Of a stretch of 64,000 nucleotides of DNA, positions 30,290 through 39,663 are shown in pieces (position 1 is the stretch's first letter; each line of letters begins with the position of its first letter). Under the pieces are notes generated by a model, which did not search any database, was not told where the DNA came from, and saw only the letters and a list, made by a program, of their open reading frames with translations. A program made the translations under genes and the position numbers. This DNA comes from Porphyridium purpureum. Lineage: Eukaryota > Rhodophyta > Bangiophyceae > Porphyridiales > Porphyridiaceae. The stretch is taken from assembly GCA_008690995.1 (NCBI GenBank), contig VRMN01000002.1:1426001-1490000 (forward strand), read 5' to 3'.

Positions 30290-30649
30290 ATGGCCATTTC
30301 GGGACGCGAGCCAGGCGAACGTGCACAGCCGGACACTACCCTGCCAAATACCGACAATGCCCTCATCGATCACAGCAGCGATGAACAAGAAGCTGGACTT
30401 GTCAATGCAACAACCTCAGTACAACATGAGGCTCGGAATCCTGATGGTACCGCTCTTCTGCAAGCACCGCAACGAGAGACTCTTCTGGACATTGCGCCAG
30501 GGGATAATGACTTTACGTCAGAGGCAGCCATTGCCAAAGCGCGCCCGCAGAGCCCTGAAAAGGATGACCGAGTTGATGTGGAAAGGACGGAAAGGTCATT
30601 GAAACGACCTCGGACCGTTCCTGAGCCGAACGTACTCGGCGAATCGTAA
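30290..30649 (+). pseudogene. Displaced 3' part of the BUD31-like gene
   Basis: An open frame of 119 residues begins at the target duplication on the right side of the copia-type element. If the GTTAA duplication is counted once, the host reading frame from 19427 runs straight into this frame and ends at the TAA at 30647, for an original protein near 276 residues. The segment is acidic and disordered, with a basic nuclear-localisation-like cluster LKRPRTVPEP near its end. It has no promoter of its own that I can see, and its ATG is incidental, so it is probably no longer translated in this allele. Confidence 0.65.
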
Positions 30650-30781
30650 TCACTCGTGGACTTTCATCAGAGTCGTCCTCAGTTGGCACTACGAAAATGA
30701 GATGAGCGAATATCACTTTTAATGGCGGGTTATGGTTGATTGTATGGAAAGAGGCGCTGCGCTGCACCTCCTCCAATATCC

Positions 30782-31957
30782 TTATTTCAGCTTCCAGCCG
30801 GGCACTCCTCCAGGGCACATGCAAGAACGCAAGACCCCGGCGCCACTTAAAACACTTAGTACCTTGGGGTCAAAATGGCCAAGCAGATGCTGCGAAAGAT
30901 TTTCATCAGTGACCGTGCCTTCGCCGACAAAGTCCCGAACGAGTTCAAATGCCTTATTCAGATCATCTAACGACGACACAATAACCTTCATATTTCTCGG
31001 CAGGCGCTGAAAGGTTTGCTTACTGATGGGCTCAAGCGGCGCGTGTAAGCTTCTCACGGATGCGCCTGTCTTTGCAGTTGTGGCAGCCGTTGTAAGACTG
31101 CTGCTTGCGCTGTGCAGCGATTGGTGACTCTGTATCGATTGGCGCGACTGGGATAATCTTTTCTCCTGGCGAGGATCGACTGTGCCCGTGTCATCCGCAG
31201 TATCTTTGGCGTTTTGTCGTCGTGATCGATCCTCCCCTGTGTTGTCATGTTGTGCCTTGCGATTTTCCTTTCCGCTAACTTTTGCTCTTTGCCCGTGAGC
31301 CATCTGCACGTTGGCGGCGGGGTCGCGACGCGTCTGGCGCTCCTGAGCATGGGTGGCTGGAAGTGCTTCACTTGCGCCGCAGAATGCTGAGCGGTACAAG
31401 GCGTGTGACATGGCTATTTCATAGCCTCCTGCTTGCATGCTGTCATCGACGTACTCCTTGATCCCCCGTTGGACATTCGTAGCCAGTTGTATGCAACGAA
31501 CATGTGGCTTCTCATCCGAGCTGCGGGTTGCGTCGTCTGTGTCCAAATCATCAACGTTGTTCGAGCATGCCGCGTCCGGAACGCCAGCGACAGCAGCTAG
31601 GACACTAATGCGTTCTTGCAGTGGTGGAAGTCTTGTCAAGATAAACGATGCCAGGAACTGCTTTTCGAGCATGACGTCTTCGAGCTCCCTACGTACGCGC
31701 GGCAGAGATGCTTGCAAGTAGCGAAGCTTGCGCAGCAATTTGCAGGGATTCGGAGTCGCCACGTCGGTCAGCGCACGGTCAGTGCGGTCACTTCGCTCCG
31801 TCAAGCCCGTCACCGCCATCTGCGAGGAGCGCAAGAACTGAATCCGCATGAACTCCGTTTCAAGCTTATCAATCACGTACTCCAAGTTGGCGTGAGACTT
31901 TTCAAACTCGAGCTCGAGCTGTCTCAGCGCTTCCACAATGCCTACCGAACTCGCCAT
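30782..31957 (-). CDS. Hypothetical protein, possibly SKA1-like
   Basis: The frame opens at a TTG (31999); the first ATG is 31957 (MASSVGIVEALRQLELEFEK), giving 391 residues. The N-terminal 110 residues are helical and coiled-coil-like (LEYVIDKLETEFMRIQFL, YLQASLPRVRRELEDVML). A long disordered middle rich in Ser, Gln and Arg follows. The C-terminal 75 residues, TFQRLPRNMKVIVSSLDDLN and KAFELVRDFV, resemble the start of the SKA1 microtubule-binding winged helix (FxxIPxYMKGRLTxDxIN). That layout, N-terminal coiled coil then linker then C-terminal winged helix, is the SKA1 layout, but the similarity is by eye and short. If correct it would act at kinetochores. Otherwise it is an unknown coiled-coil protein. 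Confidence 0.6.
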   Translation of the reverse strand: MASSVGIVEALRQLELEFEKSHANLEYVIDKLETEFMRIQFLRSSQMAVTGLTERSDRTDRALTDVATPNPCKLLRKLRYLQASLPRVRRELEDVMLEKQFLASFILTRLPPLQERISVLAAVAGVPDAACSNNVDDLDTDDATRSSDEKPHVRCIQLATNVQRGIKEYVDDSMQAGGYEIAMSHALYRSAFCGASEALPATHAQERQTRRDPAANVQMAHGQRAKVSGKENRKAQHDNTGEDRSRRQNAKDTADDTGTVDPRQEKRLSQSRQSIQSHQSLHSASSSLTTAATTAKTGASVRSLHAPLEPISKQTFQRLPRNMKVIVSSLDDLNKAFELVRDFVGEGTVTDENLSQHLLGHFDPKVLSVLSGAGVLRSCMCPGGVPGWKLK

Positions 31958-32606
31958 CCTTGATCCCGACGCGCACCGACCCGCACACGAGTTGTCCAAG
32001 ACGCCTTGCTCTTCTGCACGCTTTCATTCGCGCACCAATCAATGGAAACACGCAAAACCACCTGTATGTGTTTCTTCCTCAACTCTCACGAGCACCACCA
32101 CCACCACCAGCCAAGCTCGCTCGCCAAGAGTCAAAAGCTAGGCCAATGTGCGCCAGACCGTCTTCTCTCGTGCGCCGTCTTTCCGCCTTGGACCTTCGCC
32201 AGTGTCCTCGCACATCCGCACGCGACTACACCAACACGCGCGCGCAGCTGCCAACGTGCGTGCGTATGTGCGTATGTGCGTATGTGTGTGTATACGGACC
32301 TCTATCTTCTCTTCGATCACACACACACAAGCTGGCCTTTCCTCTGCTTCCTTCACTGTCCCGACGCGTCCCATTTTCAAATTTTCAAATCTTCAAATCG
32401 CGCACGGTGCTCATATAATGCCGGATTGCATTGTCATCTTCAGCATATGCCAATGAATGTTTGATTGCAATGTAATGCATTGCAAGAATCATTCCATCGC
32501 CGTGCCAGCACGCCACAGCTCAGCGGCAAGGCGAGGCAGGAAGGGAGAAGAGGGAGAGAGACCAAGCGGGGAACAGAGTCCGTGTGAATGTGGATGGGCA
32601 CGACGT

Positions 32607-32649
<43 letters not shown>

Positions 32650-32798
32650 GGCCTGCGGATCTGAGATCTGAGATTGCGGCCCCTTGAGCAAGAGCGTAAA
32701 GCGAGATTCACGTGGGTTCCGGGAGCGCGGGTGTGTGGTGTGACACGCGGTGATTGGGGTGTGTGCAAAGAGGTTGCGGAAGCCAACGAGACCAAATC
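31958..32798. other. Divergent intergenic region with microsatellites
   Basis: Between the possible SKA1 gene and PSMB3. It holds GTGCGTATGT-type repeats (32255-32290), a CA tract near 32319-32330 and a long GT tract (32609-32646). No gene is supported. Confidence 0.5.
32609..32646. repeat. GT dinucleotide microsatellite
   Basis: About 19 nearly uninterrupted GT units, roughly 150 bp upstream of the PSMB3 start. Confidence 0.9.
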
Positions 32799-33413
32799 AT
32801 GAGTATTTTGGAGTATAATGGCGGGTGTGTTGTGGCGATGGCGGGGAAAGAGTGTGTCGCGATCGCAGCAGATCGGCGCCTGGGAATCCAGTTGCAGACG
32901 CTGGCGTGTGATGCAAACAGGGTCTTTAGGATGCATGATAAGCTGTTCTTGGGACTCACGGGCTTGATGACCGATATCACATCGCTACATAATTCATTCG
33001 ATTTCAAGCTCAATATGTACTCCATGCGCGAAGGACGCTTGATGTCTCCGCAAACGTTTTCGAGCCTTGTCGCTTCAACTTTATACGAGAAGCGATTTGG
33101 GCCGTACTTTTCGGAACCCGTCATTGCCGGCCTCAACAAGGATAACACACCTTTCTTGTGCGCTATGGATCTGCTCGGCGCAGCCGCGTACGCGGACGAT
33201 TTCGTGGTAAGCGGAACCTGCGCAGAGTCGCTCTTTGGAACCTGTGAGACATTTTATCGCCCAGATCTCGGCCCGGATGACCTTTTCGAGACAATTTCGC
33301 AAGCTATGCTTTCTGCCCTCGACCGCGACTGCATCTCAGGCTGGGGTGTGACAGTCCATATCATCACTCCGGAAGGTGTCACTGCAAAGTCATTGAAGGC
33401 GAGAATGGACTAG
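32799..33413 (+). CDS. PSMB3: 20S proteasome subunit beta type-3
   Basis: The open frame starts at 32754, but the conserved start is the ATG at 32799 (MSILEYNGGCVVAMAGKEC), giving 204 residues, the usual beta-3 length (human 205). Diagnostic stretches are VAIAADRRLGIQ, LYEKRFGPYFSEPVIAGL, DDFVVSGTCAESLFG and the C-terminus LKARMD. Beta-3 is one of the non-catalytic beta subunits: it has no propeptide and Gly-Gly where catalytic subunits have the N-terminal Thr. It belongs to the inner ring of the 20S core particle in cytosol and nucleus. Its stop is 173 bp from the convergent SMC2 stop. Confidence 0.97.
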   Translation: MSILEYNGGCVVAMAGKECVAIAADRRLGIQLQTLACDANRVFRMHDKLFLGLTGLMTDITSLHNSFDFKLNMYSMREGRLMSPQTFSSLVASTLYEKRFGPYFSEPVIAGLNKDNTPFLCAMDLLGAAAYADDFVVSGTCAESLFGTCETFYRPDLGPDDLFETISQAMLSALDRDCISGWGVTVHIITPEGVTAKSLKARMD

Positions 33414-33586
33414 CTCACCAAGAATAAAGATAAAAATATATCTCCGATCTTGCTTACTTTCGTCGAGCCGCTGTTTCCAATTGCCTGCTCACGAGAGAAG
33501 GCGCTTCGCGGCAATGCTCTGTCAAGATGGTAACGGTTCGCGCAGATTGCGTTGTGCTCTCCCCTTTTTCCACGAAACACGTTTAA

Positions 33587-36500
33587 TTAAAGAAAGGTGT
33601 ACGATTTGGTGGCACCACTGAGCTTGCGTTTTCGACGTTCATTTTGTCCGAAGCCTTCCTCCTGATCGGCACCCGTTAGCATAGCTGGCGCTTTGCGGTC
33701 CGGTTGGAGCTGCGTCTCGGACAGGTCGACGCGGTTCTTGGCACTAGGCAGGTTGCGCTGAACAGATACCGTAGAGACACCATCGACAAACTTCGTGCGA
33801 AACAATACATTTGCATTGTTGAACATGCCCTCTTTCAGGCTCACGACCAAAAACTGTGAGTTCTTGAAGTGCGCCTTGATCATGCGTCCGATGTTTTGAG
33901 TGTGGCTCAGATCCAGGGCAGAATCGACCTCGTCTAAGATGTACATGGGTGCAGGTTTGAACCGGAGTAGCGCCAGAATTAGAGACAGGGCAATCAGTGA
34001 GCGCTGGCCACCGCTCAACTCGCTCAACGACTTTTTCCACGTTGCTCCAAAGCCCACTTTGATTTCGAGGCCTTGCTCATAGGTGGCCCCCTCCGGTGGT
34101 TCCAGTTTACACATGGACCCCGGTAGTAGCGTGCTGAAGATGGACGAGAATGATGCGTTCACCTTGACCCAAACAGCCTCGAGCGCGACTTTTTTCTTTT
34201 CGTCAAGCTGCTGGATGACAGACTGAATCTGCTCGCGATCACCTAGAATGATCTCCTTCTTACGCGTCAACTCCTTATACTCCTGGTCGGCTCGCTCAAA
34301 TGCCGTCATGGCGCGAGCATTCATTTTCGTCGACATCAGTGCCACTTGCTCCTTCATGCCTTCTAGCTTTTCTTTCCCGGCAATGAGCGCCGCACTGTTG
34401 GAAAATTCCACCAATACATCTTCGGGACCACCAGATCCGATAGCTTGAACGTACATGTGAGAGCTGTCCGTAAGCCACCCAAACTCACTTTCGAGCTTGG
34501 CGCGCGTGGCTTGGTCGCTCTGATATCGATGTCTCAACCGCTTGCCTAGATCGTCCTTTTCTTCAATGGTACGGTGAAGTCCATCGAGCACGTCCTTCGT
34601 TGCTTGTACTTGCTTGCACTGCCGCTGCACACCCTCCTGGTGTTCAGCCAGCTCTTGCGTTAGACGCATAATGTCGGCTTCGGCTTGAGCGACCAGTTTA
34701 CGATGCTGCTCGAGCATGGTTTCGATCTCAGCCCTGCTTTCTTTCAGTGAATTTAAATGCGACTGGAGGGATGACGAGACATCAGTTGCGTTCAGCTCTT
34801 GCTCCAACTCGTCTTTCTCAGTCGCAAGTGACACTTCTTGCCTCTCAAGCCGCTGCATGTTCATTTTGCATTCTCGAAGGACGCCTGCTGCTTTCTCATA
34901 CGCTTCTCGAGAGCGATCAAGTTGACGCTGTAAGCGCGCCTCTTCCTGCTGGGCCGAGAGGTGCTCCTCTCCTGCTGCATGGAGCGCTTGTTTGCGGATG
35001 CCCAACTGCTTGAGCTTGCACTCCATTTCTTCCAGCCTCGCAGAACTCATCGTAGGTTGACTCAACTTCTCTAGGATCACAGCGTGCCGCTGCTCAGCCT
35101 GTCCGACTCCGGACTGAGCGTATCGTTGCTCGACAAGTTCTTTTCGGTGAGATGCAAGTCCCAATTCTTCCTTGAGCCGATGATACTCATTCAGCACACC
35201 TTTTGCCTGCTCGCGCGCTTGTGCATGTCGCTGTTCTGTACGGCGCAAATTGTCTGAATTCTTTTGCAGCATGTGAAGCTCTCGCACCACCTCCAAGGTT
35301 GATTGACGACCCGGAACTTTTGTACTCGAACCACCAGTGACCACACCCTCGGGCTCAAAGACGTCTCCCTCCAGCGTGACTGCGCGCATGCGAAGCTGCG
35401 GATGGTATGCCACCTTCCTTGCCGTATCCAGGTCAGGAACCACGAGGACTGAACCAAAGGCGTACTTCATTGCGTTGGCCAGCCCACGCTCACCCTCATC
35501 GAACTGGATCAAGTCCAAGGCACGGAAAATGTTCGACTCTCCTGTGACAGCCCTCGCTTCTTCTACGCGAGCGGGCGCAATCTCACGGAATTGGATGCGA
35601 TTCAGAGGAACAATCGTCAGCGGTCTTGCCAGCACGCCTGGCTTGAGCAGAGCTTTTGCCGTTTCTTCCGTATCCACTACCACATTTCGCAGCTTGCCCT
35701 TGGCCACTTCCTCCAAGGCAACGTCAAACTGCGGGTCTACAACGCTGAACAGTCGTGCCAGCACACCTTTCACCCTGCCTGACGTCAGCAGAGACATTGC
35801 CAGCGCGTTCTGGCCTTGGGTGAATGGAATGCGCAGCCATGGAAGTATGCTGCGTTCGATGCGTGAAATGTCTGCATCCACACGCTCGATTTCTTGGTGC
35901 AGCGATCGTGCTTTAGCGTTATCTTGCTCGAGTTGCGCTTCATCAATATCTAGCTGGTGCAGGGCGATGCGCAGTTTCTCTTCATCGCCGCTCGCTTGCT
36001 TGACCTCACGCTTCATCGCTACCAAGTGTGCCTGCTGCATCTTGTCGCCGAGTTCCTTTTTCAGCGCGTGAAGCTCGGCCGTGAGCCTCGCACGATGCAT
36101 TTCGAGATCGGCTTTTTCACGCTCCAAGCTTCCCAATGCAGCATTCACCTGTGCCATGGTCATGTCATCCTCGCCTTCTTGCGAAGTGGTGACAGCCGCA
36201 ATACCTGTCATGCGTGCATTTTCGCTCAAACGAACGTCTTCCTCCAGCCTAGACACCGTTTCCGTATCTTTCTGCAGCTCAGTACGGCACGAGTTCAGCT
36301 CGGAACGACATTGCTCCAAGCTCCGAACCACCTGGGCATGCTTTAAACGCACCGCATCAGCCTGTTTTCCAGCGCTCGCAATCTCCTTTGCATTTGTGTC
36401 GCGCTGGGCTTCGAGTGATGCCAAGGCCTTTGATGCATCCGTGGCGTTCTGTTGCGCGCTTGAGACCTCCAACTTGAGCTCTTTCATGCGTTGAGAAGCG

Positions 36501-37354
36501 GCCTGGTTGGCCCCGTGTACCAGCTGCTCGAGCTCTCGCTCGCAGCTTTCTTTCTGCTTGCGCAGGGCATCAAGCTCTTTCAACAAGGCCAGCTCATGCT
36601 TTCCAAATTCCTTTATGCGTCGAGATGCGCTCACATGCTCTGCACATGCGAGCTTGCACTCGAGCACTTCGGTTTGTCTTTTCTGTTCACGAAACTGCTT
36701 ATACTGCGCGCGCTCCTGACCGAGACGCTCCAGTTGGGGCTGGATATTCTGGACGAGAAGTTCATTGATTTCGTCAACCTTGCGCTGCTTTTTCTCAATT
36801 GTTTTGAGCGCGGCATCCTTCTTCATTTCGTACAATTTTGTACCTGCAGCTTCCTCAATCATGCCCAGAAGCTCGCGCGGCTTCATGTTAATCACCTTGG
36901 TGATTCGGCCTTGCATGATTAGGAAATGAGGATTGTTTACGTTCAGCTGCACCGATTGGAAAAAATTGTGCACCTGCTGCTGCTGAACCACCTTCCCGTT
37001 GATGCGGTACTGATTCTTGCCGCCAATCCAGTAGATGCGTTGAACACTGATCGAGTCCTCGCGCTCATACCCGACGGGTTTGACACTCGACGCTCCCGAA
37101 TTATCAAAGAATAGCGTTACATTAGCAGACGTAACGCCCGCCTGCCCTTGCTTGTATACAAGATCCTGCAGGTTGCTGGCACGCACGTGTGACAGGTTCG
37201 TGATGCCAAAGACAAAGCATATTGAGTCGAGGATATTGGACTTTCCACTACCGTTCAGTCCTGTGATGGCATTGAACTCAGAGTCAAAGCCGGAAATCAC
37301 GGTGCGTGTCGCGTAGCTCTTGAAGCCGTCCAGCACGATCTGTGTGAGAAACAT
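33587..37354 (-). CDS. SMC2: Condensin subunit SMC2 (CAP-E)
   Basis: 1255 residues from the ATG at 37354, near the family length of about 1200. N-terminal ATPase lobe with Walker A GLNGSGKSN (residues 32-40) and SMC2-specific sequence ICFVFGITNLSHVRASNLQD and IMQGRITKVINMKP. Two long coiled coils flank a hinge at about residues 515-670 (RVKGVLARLFSVVDPQFD to GVVTGGSS). C-terminal lobe with the ABC signature LSELSGGQRSLIALSLI and Walker B PMYILDEVDSALD. SMC2 pairs with SMC4 in condensin I and II to compact mitotic chromosomes. A basic tail of about 60 residues (ERRKRKLSGATKSYTFL) follows the ATPase lobe and may be nuclear-targeting. No intron is needed across 3.8 kb. Confidence 0.97.
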   Translation of the reverse strand: MFLTQIVLDGFKSYATRTVISGFDSEFNAITGLNGSGKSNILDSICFVFGITNLSHVRASNLQDLVYKQGQAGVTSANVTLFFDNSGASSVKPVGYEREDSISVQRIYWIGGKNQYRINGKVVQQQQVHNFFQSVQLNVNNPHFLIMQGRITKVINMKPRELLGMIEEAAGTKLYEMKKDAALKTIEKKQRKVDEINELLVQNIQPQLERLGQERAQYKQFREQKRQTEVLECKLACAEHVSASRRIKEFGKHELALLKELDALRKQKESCERELEQLVHGANQAASQRMKELKLEVSSAQQNATDASKALASLEAQRDTNAKEIASAGKQADAVRLKHAQVVRSLEQCRSELNSCRTELQKDTETVSRLEEDVRLSENARMTGIAAVTTSQEGEDDMTMAQVNAALGSLEREKADLEMHRARLTAELHALKKELGDKMQQAHLVAMKREVKQASGDEEKLRIALHQLDIDEAQLEQDNAKARSLHQEIERVDADISRIERSILPWLRIPFTQGQNALAMSLLTSGRVKGVLARLFSVVDPQFDVALEEVAKGKLRNVVVDTEETAKALLKPGVLARPLTIVPLNRIQFREIAPARVEEARAVTGESNIFRALDLIQFDEGERGLANAMKYAFGSVLVVPDLDTARKVAYHPQLRMRAVTLEGDVFEPEGVVTGGSSTKVPGRQSTLEVVRELHMLQKNSDNLRRTEQRHAQAREQAKGVLNEYHRLKEELGLASHRKELVEQRYAQSGVGQAEQRHAVILEKLSQPTMSSARLEEMECKLKQLGIRKQALHAAGEEHLSAQQEEARLQRQLDRSREAYEKAAGVLRECKMNMQRLERQEVSLATEKDELEQELNATDVSSSLQSHLNSLKESRAEIETMLEQHRKLVAQAEADIMRLTQELAEHQEGVQRQCKQVQATKDVLDGLHRTIEEKDDLGKRLRHRYQSDQATRAKLESEFGWLTDSSHMYVQAIGSGGPEDVLVEFSNSAALIAGKEKLEGMKEQVALMSTKMNARAMTAFERADQEYKELTRKKEIILGDREQIQSVIQQLDEKKKVALEAVWVKVNASFSSIFSTLLPGSMCKLEPPEGATYEQGLEIKVGFGATWKKSLSELSGGQRSLIALSLILALLRFKPAPMYILDEVDSALDLSHTQNIGRMIKAHFKNSQFLVVSLKEGMFNNANVLFRTKFVDGVSTVSVQRNLPSAKNRVDLSETQLQPDRKAPAMLTGADQEEGFGQNERRKRKLSGATKSYTFL

Positions 37355-37732
37355 GATCGCTCAGCTTTCTGCGCTTGCCTTCTCCGGAATCAATCCAGTG
37401 AAGGCCGCGACCTTGTCCTCTCGCGCTTTACCTTTTGCCACTCGGAAGCTCTCGCCCGCACAGTCTCCTCTTCTCCTCTGAGCTGCTTCAACGCCACAAA
37501 TGGCCGCATGTGCAACAACCTTCTTGCCCGTCTCACCCACCCCCTTTTTCGAAAACTCCTTCGCACGCCAAAATTCAAAATTTCAAATCTTCCGTTTCAA
37601 ACGGAAAAGTACAGTGCAATGGGGTACAGTATGAGCTGAGCGATGCGCGTCCGCGCGAAACTGCGCGCGTCGAATGCAGTGACAATATGAATGTGAAATG
37701 TCATCGCTGCCAAAGGCAGCGATGCGGACGTG
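37355..37732. other. Divergent promoter region with two TACAGT motifs
   Basis: Between SMC2 (minus) and the SGNH hydrolase (plus). It holds AGTACAGTG at 37609-37617 and GGTACAGT at 37623-37630. No gene is seen. Confidence 0.5.
37623..37630 (+). promoter_or_regulatory. GGTACAGT motif upstream of SGNH hydrolase
   Basis: Exact copy about 100 bp before the ATG at 37733, preceded 14 bp earlier by AGTACAGTG. Confidence 0.4.
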
Positions 37733-38677
37733 ATGGTTAATCTGCGCGCATTCATACCGACGTGGTGTAGCAGACGGCAGGCTCAGTCAGTTTCACCACG
37801 AAAGTCCCAAGGAACTGTGGCTTCTAGTCAGAAGCAAAAGACAGAACCTGATTCGTGCCCAACGAAGCGGAGCTTGAACGTGACCGACAACGGCAATCTT
37901 CACCACCAGGGGTCGCGCAACATTGAGAACTGTGGTACTATGACGCGGATTCTGTGCTACGGAGATTCGCTCACGGCTGGGTTCTGTCACTCTGGACCGT
38001 TCACTCCTTATGCGCTCGCCCTCAAGGCGCACCTAGAGACGTTGCTCTGTGATTCCGGTCTTCCGCAAGTTTCGTCTGTGCAATTCACGATTGATGTACA
38101 CGGAGCCAGTGGCGTGCGCGCGACGCATCTCGCTGACGATACTGTGCTAGATTCTGACGGAACTGAGGTTGATGTGTGTGATACAGCATACGACGGGCTC
38201 CGCCGCGCTCTCGAAAAAGTTCCAGTGGAATGCAACACGGATAGCCTCAGCAAGGAAGTTTCAAGCGCGTACAAATGCTGTCTTATCATGGCGGGCACGA
38301 ACGATTTGGCAGACATAGACAACGGTATGCAGACGGTCGAAGTCGTGGTTGACAGCCTGGTCAAGTTGCATACCGTGTGTCACCTTGCTGGGGTGCGCAC
38401 CATAGCGCTTAGCATACCACCAAATCGGTGGTCTTCACGTGGGGATGATTCCGCCTACTCGGCGCAGTGGACGCGGTTGAACGCCCTGCTCAAGCAGTGG
38501 GCGAATGGCTCGACAATGTGCGACTTCGTCGATGTCAGCACGCTGGTGCCGTACGATGAAGCGACGGCATCAAAGCTGTGGGAATACGACGGACTCCATA
38601 TGAATGCAGCTGGCTACAACCAACTTGGACATATGCTTGCTCCATATGTCGCACGCTCGTTGGGGTACATGGGCTGA
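37733..38677 (+). CDS. SGNH/GDSL-type esterase or lipase
   Basis: The frame opens at a GTG; the first ATG is 37733, giving 314 residues, and an internal ATG at 37940 starts the conserved domain directly (MTRILCYGDSLTAGF). SGNH blocks are visible: block I GDSLT with nucleophile S79, block III GTND with N190, block V DGLHMN with catalytic D286 and H289. These make a complete catalytic set for ester hydrolysis; the substrate is unknown. The compact domain resembles bacterial-type SGNH hydrolases rather than the longer plant GDSL lipases. The first 69 residues are basic and Ser/Gln-rich (WCSRRQAQSVSPRKSQGTVA) and could be a plastid or mitochondrial targeting sequence if the upstream ATG is used. 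Confidence 0.85.
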   Translation: MVNLRAFIPTWCSRRQAQSVSPRKSQGTVASSQKQKTEPDSCPTKRSLNVTDNGNLHHQGSRNIENCGTMTRILCYGDSLTAGFCHSGPFTPYALALKAHLETLLCDSGLPQVSSVQFTIDVHGASGVRATHLADDTVLDSDGTEVDVCDTAYDGLRRALEKVPVECNTDSLSKEVSSAYKCCLIMAGTNDLADIDNGMQTVEVVVDSLVKLHTVCHLAGVRTIALSIPPNRWSSRGDDSAYSAQWTRLNALLKQWANGSTMCDFVDVSTLVPYDEATASKLWEYDGLHMNAAGYNQLGHMLAPYVARSLGYMG

Positions 38678-39663
38678 AGCGCAACGTTTGAGCTTTTTGT
38701 GCCACACTTCCCATGCGGCGGTCGCTGTGTGAAATGAGTCCAACGAATTTTGAACGTGGCACGGTTTCGGCAAAAGGGCGCCCTTTGGTTTTTCGGAGAT
38801 AGTCGTCATTGCTTGCCGGCCGGTCATTGTGATAAGGTGCGACCCCTCAATACTTGAGAGGTTGTGATTGATGCGCTCGACGCAATTTTTGAGTCCAGGG
38901 GGGCTTTTACGTGCCGAGGAGTGCCTATATAATCAACCATCTACCAACTTCGAGTTTCTCAGTCCACAATAAAAGTTACGGATGATTGAACAACGGAACT
39001 TTTCCTCAAGGTACCCTACGTGAAGTAGCCTACCGTGCAGTGCACACGAGCTGAGGACCTCCCCGCGCAAGCGGCCAGGCTCAGCTCTTTCATCCGTCGA
39101 GAGAGAGGGCACGACCGGATTTTGCAATAAAACGAGACGGACCAGGAGCGCACGCCATTGAAATGTCATCGGATGGGTGAGGATGATAGGATGGAAGCGG
39201 AGTATTTAATGGCTACGAGCGGGAGGCTCTGTTGGTGCGCGCCACCGGGACGCGTGAAGAGAGCGAGTCGTCGTGCGGTGTTGCCTCCAGCCGATGTGTG
39301 GGAGGTGCACATGTGAAATTTGGAATTATACGTGGCGACGTGGTTCGCGGGGACACGATTTGCATCCGTGCCGCGCTGCGAGTGCGCTGGGAATGCGCCG
39401 CGGTGTGAAGACAAACAAGCTGGCGGTCTCGAGAAACTATGCAGCGTCAAGACAGGCGTCAAAGCGCGCGCCTCAACTGGAAGCACGCGTCTCGACAGGA
39501 GGTACTGTGAATTTACGGTGTCGGAAGCGTCTGGGTACAGTGGTTGAAATCTCCGGCTGCGTTCTTTGAAAGCCGCCGGTTCGAGCGGTGGAGGTTTCAG
39601 TTGTTTGTTGGAGAGCGAGGAGACACACGGAAGGAGCAAGTGGATGCTCAAGGCACGGACAGA
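38678..39663. other. Intergenic region upstream of Sua5/YrdC gene
   Basis: Contains a TATA-like CTATATAATC at 38925-38934 with no coding frame soon after it, a GGTACTGTG at 39501-39509 and GGTACAGT at 39534-39541. I see no gene, though the TATA-like run could mark a non-coding transcript. Confidence 0.4.
39534..39541 (+). promoter_or_regulatory. GGTACAGT motif upstream of Sua5/YrdC gene
   Basis: Exact copy about 120 bp before the ATG at 39664, with the variant GGTACTGTG 33 bp earlier. Confidence 0.4.

Noticed and set aside
32609-32646. GT microsatellite considered as a regulatory or recombination signal
   Set aside because: A plain dinucleotide repeat, common in eukaryotic genomes; nothing specific supports a function.
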